Shown: piece after piece, positions 5,494 to 8,922 of the stretch
How positions within the stretch are numbered: position 1 is the first letter of the stretch
Layout: each line of letters starts with the position of its first letter
DNA from: JAKEGK01 sp036507695
Lineage (GTDB): Bacteria; Pseudomonadota; Gammaproteobacteria; SZUA-152
NCBI GenBank assembly: GCA_036507695.1
Contig: DATCIR010000137.1
Span: forward strand, 1 to 8,922
DNA length: 8,922 nt
Reading direction: 5' to 3'
Position numbers and translations under genes: made by a program
Notes under the pieces: model-generated
The model's database searches: none
Seen by the model: the letters and a program-made list of their open reading frames with translations, nothing else
Told to the model about the DNA's origin: nothing

Positions 5494-5875
5494 CGTGTGA
5501 CCAATGTGATTGTTTGGTTGGTCGTAAACTTGCATTGCTTGACTGAGGTAAGCTAGCTCAACGCCGTTACCAAACGCGCAACTAAACCCCATCCAGTTTG
5601 TGATTCTTGAGTCATTCGATTGGGTAACGGCAATGCTGCTGATATCTTTAATTATCAGGCGCTTATAGCGTGAAATTTGTTGAAGCTCGATCGATTTGGA
5701 TGGTTTTTATATGGGTAGAACGGCGTGCGTGGCGCGGGGAGTGGGCCCAGTGCGTTTACAACAGTCGCAATGATCAGGGTTGTACGCTATTGGCTGGGGA
5801 CGATTAGGCTGAATTTTCACGAATAACTTTTGTGTAACTCATGACGGGTTTCTATTAACACATGGCAAAACCACG
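5494..5875. other. Intergenic region between divergent soxB remnant and MgtC-family gene
   Basis: No supported gene is seen. On the minus strand the soxB frame remains open for 71 more codons up to a TAA at 5709-5707 (includes ISSIAVTQSNDSRITNW), but it has no ribosome binding site and no recognisable match. On the plus strand a nine-codon ATG ORF begins at 5862 and overlaps the start of the MgtC-family gene. No convincing promoter stands out. Confidence 0.5.
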
Positions 5876-6565
5876 ATGGAAGATCTAACCACGGTAGCGA
5901 CCCGGCTGTTGGCCGCCTTGTTCGCCGGTGGATTTATTGGGCTGGAGCGGGCCTATACCGGACGGCCCGCGGGCTTACGTACTCATGCGCTCGTGTGCAT
6001 GGCCTCGAGTTTGTTAATGCTGCTGACGGCGTTTCAATGGGAACTGTTAATGGATGTGCCGTTGGACACGATTCGGGTGGATCCAACCCGCATGGCGCAG
6101 GGTGTGATGACTGGCATCGGTTTTTTGGGCGCGGGGGTGATCATGAAAGAAAAATTCACGATTCGCGGACTAACCACGGCGGCATCCATCTGGATCACGG
6201 CATCTATTGGCATCATCCTGGGAATGGGGTTTTATTCAGCGGGCATCATGGCAACCGTGTTAACCCTGATTGTTTTAAGTTTCTTTGGCTGGCTGGAAAG
6301 GCTCATACCCTCCCGTTCCTACAGCCGGCTGGTGGTGCGTTTTAAAACGCGTGCGGTCATGAAACGCCAGGAGCTGCATGAACTGGTGAAGCAATTTAAA
6401 ATCCGTGGCAGTAATCCCAGCTATAAATGGGAAGAGGATGGCCGTTATCTGGAGTATCGAATGAATCTCGTGACGAATCATGCGAACAATTATCAGAAGC
6501 TGGCGGATCATCTGGCGGGCATGGTTGACGTGCATGAGTTTACGATTTTGCCGGTCGGCGATTGA
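5876..6565 (+). CDS. MgtC/SapB-family inner-membrane protein
   Basis: The encoded protein is 229 aa, the usual length for this family. The N-terminal 140 residues form four to five membrane segments (about 5-22, 37-54, 76-92, 101-117, 121-140). They carry the family signature: GGFIGLERAYTGRPAGLRTH (18-37), then DPTRMAQGVMTGIGFLGAGV (69-88) and IRGLTTAASIWITASIG (96-112). Residues 150-229 look like the cytosolic ACT-like tail. MgtC of Salmonella is linked to survival in low magnesium and to F1Fo ATPase inhibition; the role of relatives in environmental bacteria is not settled, so no specific function is assigned. The start at 5876 lacks a strong Shine-Dalgarno sequence; an overlapping short ORF (5862, MAKPRWKI) precedes it. 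The gene ends before a bidirectional terminator at 6638-6667. Confidence 0.93.
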   Translation: MEDLTTVATRLLAALFAGGFIGLERAYTGRPAGLRTHALVCMASSLLMLLTAFQWELLMDVPLDTIRVDPTRMAQGVMTGIGFLGAGVIMKEKFTIRGLTTAASIWITASIGIILGMGFYSAGIMATVLTLIVLSFFGWLERLIPSRSYSRLVVRFKTRAVMKRQELHELVKQFKIRGSNPSYKWEEDGRYLEYRMNLVTNHANNYQKLADHLAGMVDVHEFTILPVGD

Positions 6566-6637
6566 GGTAGGCGGAACGATGGATAGTTAACCGGCTGGAA
6601 ATTAGTAGAATCGTTTTGCGCATACGGAAACCAAATA

Positions 6638-6667
6638 AAAAAGGCGGTAATTGCTTACCGCCTTTTT
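6638..6667. terminator. Bidirectional Rho-independent terminator
   Basis: AAAAAGGCGGTAA (6638-6650), loop TTGC, TTACCGCCTTTTT (6655-6667): a perfect 13-bp stem with A-run and T-run on either side. It separates the convergent MgtC-family gene (plus) and the small exported protein gene (minus) and can serve both. Confidence 0.95.
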
Positions 6668-6748
6668 GTTTTTGCCAGCCGGACAGTTCGGTAGCGATTA
6701 AAGTGAGCAGCCGGTCAGGTGGGAAGCGCCGTTCAGGCCGTCACGGTA

Positions 6749-7072
6749 TTAGAACGTCACGCCTACCGCTTTCAGATTGTCACTGCCTTCCACTTTCTCA
6801 TAATTAACCATCACACTGCCTGTGGCGTCTTTCAGTCCGTCGATGATTTCATTGTTCGCGGCGAACGTGATAGGCGTCCGGGTTTGCGCATCGATAATGG
6901 TAAAGGTTTTACCAGATGCATCCACTGACTTTACAGTGCCGATATGAGTGCTCGGTCCTGCGGCGTCACAGGCCCAGGTGGCTACGGGTGCGATTAATAG
7001 TGCTGCTGCGAGCAGTGTTTTGATACCGGTTGCTTTGCTGAACGTTGTTTTGCTAATAGATTGTTTCATCAC
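6749..7072 (-). CDS. Small exported protein, DUF1344-like
   Basis: The encoded protein is 107 aa from GTG at 7072 (106 from the ATG at 7069). A strong AGGAGGT (7086-7080) is 7 bases from the GTG and 10 from the ATG, so the start is ambiguous by one codon. Residues 1-35 form a signal peptide (basic start, then LLAAALLIAPVATWA, cleavage before CDAAG). The mature protein is about 72 aa: THIGTVKSVDASGKTFTIID, then a repeat of beta strands ending NLKAVGVTF. The GTVKSVD...G..FTI layout resembles small periplasmic beta-barrel proteins of the DUF1344 type; this is a resemblance from memory. The single Cys at the mature N-terminus does not fit a canonical lipobox. It is a single gene with its own terminator. 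Function is unknown. Confidence 0.85.
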   Translation of the reverse strand: MMKQSISKTTFSKATGIKTLLAAALLIAPVATWACDAAGPSTHIGTVKSVDASGKTFTIIDAQTRTPITFAANNEIIDGLKDATGSVMVNYEKVEGSDNLKAVGVTF

Positions 7073-7390
7073 AGTTGTTACCTCCTCAATTAAACCAAAG
7101 TGTCTTGCCGCATAGTTACGATTGACCGCTCCAACCGGCGAACACCCGGTTGGACCTTCCGGGCATTATTATGCGTCGCCTTGACTATGACAAGTGATCG
7201 CGGTCCGCGTTTCGCCGATCAGTGGGCGTCATTTATCATTCCTTCTTCTACCGGAATAAAAAGTGCCGCAAGAAAAGCCCGAGGCTTGTACGCCGAATAA
7301 AAAGTTTATGGGACACCATAAAGAAAATGATTTCTGCGGACGATGTAACTAGCTAAATATTAACCAATTATCCAGAGGAGCTGTAGCGCA
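7073..7390. other. Intergenic region between divergent small genes
   Basis: Besides the Shine-Dalgarno sequence at 7080-7086 and the dyad at 7130-7154, nothing firm is seen. A GTG-initiated plus-strand frame at 7100-7300 is open but has no ribosome binding site and an unlikely composition. AGAGGAG at 7374-7380 leads the short ORF at 7391. Confidence 0.45.
7130..7154. promoter_or_regulatory. Inverted repeat upstream of the small exported protein gene
   Basis: TCCAACCGG (7130-7138), 7-base loop, CCGGTTGGA (7146-7154): a perfect 9-bp dyad about 60 bases upstream of the minus-strand start at 7072. It could be an operator or a leader hairpin. There is no T-run next to it on either side, so a terminator is unlikely. 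Confidence 0.4.
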
Positions 7391-7459
7391 ATGGAAAGCA
7401 CCCAACGTTTAAAAATAGTATTACATATGAGGTACTTATGGATCTCGACACACTTTTAG
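7391..7459 (+). CDS. Possible 22-aa leader peptide
   Basis: ATG at 7391, reading MESTQRLKIVLHMRYLWIST and two more residues, TAG at 7457-7459. AGAGGAG lies 10 bases upstream. It overlaps the start of the 81-aa ORF at 7438 by 22 bases in another frame, an arrangement that allows translational coupling. The spacing is slightly long and the size tiny, so this may be chance. Confidence 0.25.
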   Translation: MESTQRLKIVLHMRYLWISTHF

Positions 7460-7683
7460 AATCACTCGAAAGCATGTCCGAACAAGCGCTATCCCGGTTC
7501 GTCAAGCGTTGTTTATGCCAGTCGCTGCATAATGCCACCTTGGGTGGGGAGGCGATAGACATCGATGTGCAGGTCGCACTCGATATGGTGTATGCGGAGT
7601 GCGCGCGCCGGGGCATTGAACGTCTTTATGATGCGGCGTTGGAGTCTGTTTCAGCGAATCCCCAGATTTGCGATGCCGCCTAA
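7438..7683 (+). CDS. Hypothetical 81-aa protein upstream of cbbL
   Basis: The ATG at 7438 is preceded by GAGGT 5 bases upstream (gaggtacttatg). The protein is acidic and helical: MDLDTLLESLESMSEQALSR, then FVKRCLCQSLHNATLGGEAI, an IDIDVQVALDMVYAECARRG helix and a short tail. It has four cysteines (two as C-L-C) but no zinc-finger spacing, no signal peptide and no membrane segment. It is same-strand with cbbL but separated from it by a strong terminator and about 400 bases, so it is its own transcription unit. I do not recognise a family. The good ribosome binding site and codon use support a real gene. Confidence 0.65.
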   Translation: MDLDTLLESLESMSEQALSRFVKRCLCQSLHNATLGGEAIDIDVQVALDMVYAECARRGIERLYDAALESVSANPQICDAA

Positions 7684-7733
7684 CCGTCTGTTAACTATAA
7701 TTATTTCCCATTAAAATAATAAACCACTGAGAC

Positions 7734-7765
7734 AGGCGTTGCCGATGCAGCGCCTTTGTTTTATT
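7734..7765 (+). terminator. Rho-independent terminator after the 81-aa gene
   Basis: AGGCGTTGC (7734-7742), loop CGAT, GCAGCGCCT (7747-7755): a 9-bp stem with one G-T pair, followed by TTGTTTTATT. It closes the transcript of the upstream small ORF and insulates the cbbL promoter region. Confidence 0.85.
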
Positions 7766-7804
7766 AACAAGAAAGTACAGATATCAAAGTACCAGTAAAT
7801 ATAT

Positions 7805-7842
7805 AAGTAAATACATATGTAAAATATAAATACTATTTACTT
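7805..7842. promoter_or_regulatory. Candidate LysR-type (CbbR-like) binding site
   Basis: AAGTAAATA (7805-7813) and TATTTACTT (7834-7842) are perfect 9-bp inverted arms; a further AGTAAATA copy lies at 7794-7801. The right arm overlaps the -35 of the cbbL promoter and the dyad spans about -70 to -33 from the expected start, the region CbbR activators bind. The assignment to CbbR is by position; LysR-type sites have weak consensus. Confidence 0.4.
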
Positions 7843-7868
7843 CACTTTATACTTCAAATCCTTATAAT
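7841..7868 (+). promoter_or_regulatory. Sigma70-type promoter for cbbL
   Basis: TTCACT (7841-7846), 16 bases, TATAAT (7863-7868). The -10 is perfect and the -35 weak (4 of 6), as expected for an activator-dependent promoter. It predicts a start near 7875 and an untranslated leader of about 210 bases. Confidence 0.5.
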
Positions 7869-7955
7869 TTGTCCCACAGCAATAAACGCTCATCGTAACT
7901 GTGGTATTCATAAGCGATCCACAAAAATCAAACACGATTTGAGTCAGGCCGGCGC

Positions 7956-7973
7956 CGCGGCATTAGCGCCGCG
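7956..7973 (+). promoter_or_regulatory. GC-rich hairpin with following T-run in the cbbL leader
   Basis: CGCGGC (7956-7961), loop, GCCGCG (7968-7973), then nine T's from 7982 after an 8-base gap. The stem is short but very GC-rich in an AT-rich leader. It could be an imperfect terminator or attenuator, or a protecting mRNA structure. Confidence 0.35.
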
Positions 7974-8030
7974 ATAGATTGTTTTTTTTTGTTAAATTTT
8001 TTCACGCAACTTTTTTTACTAAAAAATGGC

Positions 8031-8056
8031 TTTATAAACTTTCGACGGTTTATAAA
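8031..8056. promoter_or_regulatory. Perfect 26-base inverted repeat before cbbL
   Basis: TTTATAAAC (8031-8039), 8 bases, GTTTATAAA (8048-8056), ending 32 bases before the cbbL start. It could be an operator for a dimeric regulator or an mRNA hairpin just upstream of the ribosome binding site (GAGGACAGG, 8075-8083). Confidence 0.5.
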
Positions 8057-8088
8057 AATTTTATTAACGCAACTGAGGACAGGCCAAC

Positions 8089-8922
8089 ATGGCAAAGGCA
8101 AAGACTTATAACGCAGGTGTAAAAGAGTATCGTGAAACGTATTGGATGCCGGAATACACTCCGAACGAAACGGATATTTTGGCGTGTTTCAAAATCACTC
8201 CCCAAGCGGGTGTGCCGCGTGAAGAAGCCGCTGCCGCCGTTGCCGCGGAATCTTCCACCGGTACCTGGACCACGGTCTGGACTGACCTGTTAACCGATCT
8301 GGATTATTACAAAGGCCGCGCTTATCGCATCGAAGACGTGCCGGGTGACGACACCTGCTTCTATGCTTTCATCGCTTATCCGATGGACTTGTTCGAAGAA
8401 GGTTCGGTGGTGAATGTGTTCACCTCGCTGGTCGGCAACGTATTCGGCTTCAAGGCCATCCGCGCGCTGCGCCTCGAGGACGTGCGTTTCCCGATCGCTT
8501 ACGTGAAAACCTGCGGTGGCCCCCCGATGGGTATCCAGGTCGAACGCGACATTATGAATAAGTACGGCCGTCCGCTGCTCGGTTGCACCATTAAGCCGAA
8601 GCTCGGCCTATCAGCCAAGAACTATGGCCGCGCCGTATACGAGTGTTTGCGCGGCGGTCTGGACTTCACCAAGGACGACGAGAACGTCAACAGCCAGCCG
8701 TTCATGCGCTGGCGTCAGCGTTTCGACTTCGTCATGGAAGCGATTAACAAGGCCGAGAAGGAAACCGGCGAGCGCAAGGGTCACTACCTGAACGTCACCG
8801 CGCCGACCCCGGAAGAGATGTACAAGCGCGCCGAGCACGCCAAGTCCATCGGCGCGCCGATCATCATGCACGACTACATCACCGGCGGTTTCTGCGCCAA
8901 CACCGGCCTGGCCAACTGGTGC
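8089..8922 (+). CDS. cbbL: RuBisCO large subunit, form IA (5' part, runs off window)
   Basis: The first 278 codons of about 473; the frame is open to the window end. The start ATG at 8089 follows GAGGACAGG. The protein fixes CO2 on ribulose 1,5-bisphosphate in the Calvin cycle. Visible family marks are the N-terminal domain with AAESSTGTWTTVWTD (active-site Glu, Thr, Trp), SLVGNVFGFKA (active-site Asn), TIKPKLGLS (catalytic Lys), GGLDFTKDDEN (carbamylated Lys and metal-binding Asp, Glu) and HDYITGGF. Segments such as MPEYTP, DILACFKITPQ and AYVKTCGGPP are closest, from memory, to carboxysome-associated form IA enzymes such as that of Halothiobacillus, so cbbS and carboxysome genes may follow, but that part is outside the window. 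GGFCANTGLA has Cys where Thr is usual. No cbbR gene lies upstream in the window. Confidence 0.97.
   Translation, partial: MAKAKTYNAGVKEYRETYWMPEYTPNETDILACFKITPQAGVPREEAAAAVAAESSTGTWTTVWTDLLTDLDYYKGRAYRIEDVPGDDTCFYAFIAYPMDLFEEGSVVNVFTSLVGNVFGFKAIRALRLEDVRFPIAYVKTCGGPPMGIQVERDIMNKYGRPLLGCTIKPKLGLSAKNYGRAVYECLRGGLDFTKDDENVNSQPFMRWRQRFDFVMEAINKAEKETGERKGHYLNVTAPTPEEMYKRAEHAKSIGAPIIMHDYITGGFCANTGLANWC

Noticed and set aside
7100..7300. GTG-started 66-aa plus-strand frame
   Set aside because: No ribosome binding site and unlikely composition; it covers the dyad and control region of the divergent gene.
7376..7410. tRNA-like stretch (gagctgtagcgcaatggaaagc)
   Set aside because: It resembles an acceptor/D-arm, but no anticodon arm, T-loop or acceptor complement follows.
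8611..8871. Minus-strand 86-aa frame
   Set aside because: Antisense shadow of cbbL, whose reading frame and active-site motifs are unmistakable.
1..8922. CRISPR array
   Set aside because: No regularly spaced identical repeats; the repeated palindromes are attC sites of differing sequence separated by genes.

Overview
The window looks like part of the chromosome of an autotrophic, sulfur-oxidising type of proteobacterium (probably gamma- or betaproteobacterial). The main reasons are the 5' two thirds of a form IA RuBisCO large-subunit gene (cbbL) at the right edge, close to the carboxysome-associated type, and two decayed copies of the thiosulfate-oxidation gene soxB in the middle. No species can be named from the sequence alone.

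Left third (1-3862): an integron cassette array, all on the minus strand. Seven cassette units are separated by six imperfect-palindrome attC sites with RYYYAAC / GTTRRRY ends. The cargo, in order from the platform outwards, is: an unknown beta-rich protein (3404-3820), a HEPN-like protein with Rx4H motif and zinc ribbons (2538-3305), an acidic protein that may be an immunity protein (2017-2454), a headless ORF (1642-1872), an HNH-nuclease-like protein (890-1573), a secreted protein (204-770) and a partial gene leaving the window (1-117).

Integron platform (about 3855-4381): a candidate attI site, a good sigma70 promoter pointing into the cassettes (Pc), and, divergently, a promoter with a CTG-N10-CAG LexA-type box in front of a short plus-strand ORF that reads like the N-terminus of an integron integrase and then stops. 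The platform therefore appears dead for integrase but keeps its SOS-style operator and cassette promoter.

Middle (4579-5493): two tandem minus-strand soxB remnants. Each keeps a twin-arginine start and the C-terminal domain but has lost the metallophosphatase core. The upstream copy (4891-5493) is fused in frame and could still encode a 200-aa exported protein; the downstream copy (4579-4829) is frameshifted and carries a stop codon.

Right part (5876-8922): an MgtC/SapB-family membrane protein (plus), a bidirectional terminator, a small exported protein (minus), an 81-aa orphan ORF ending at a strong terminator, and then a roughly 400-base regulatory region. That region has a sigma70 promoter whose -35 overlaps an inverted repeat placed as a LysR-type (CbbR) site would be, and a long structured leader before cbbL. 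No cbbR gene is present in the window. The right part is ordinary host chromosome; the left and middle parts are accessory and decaying DNA.
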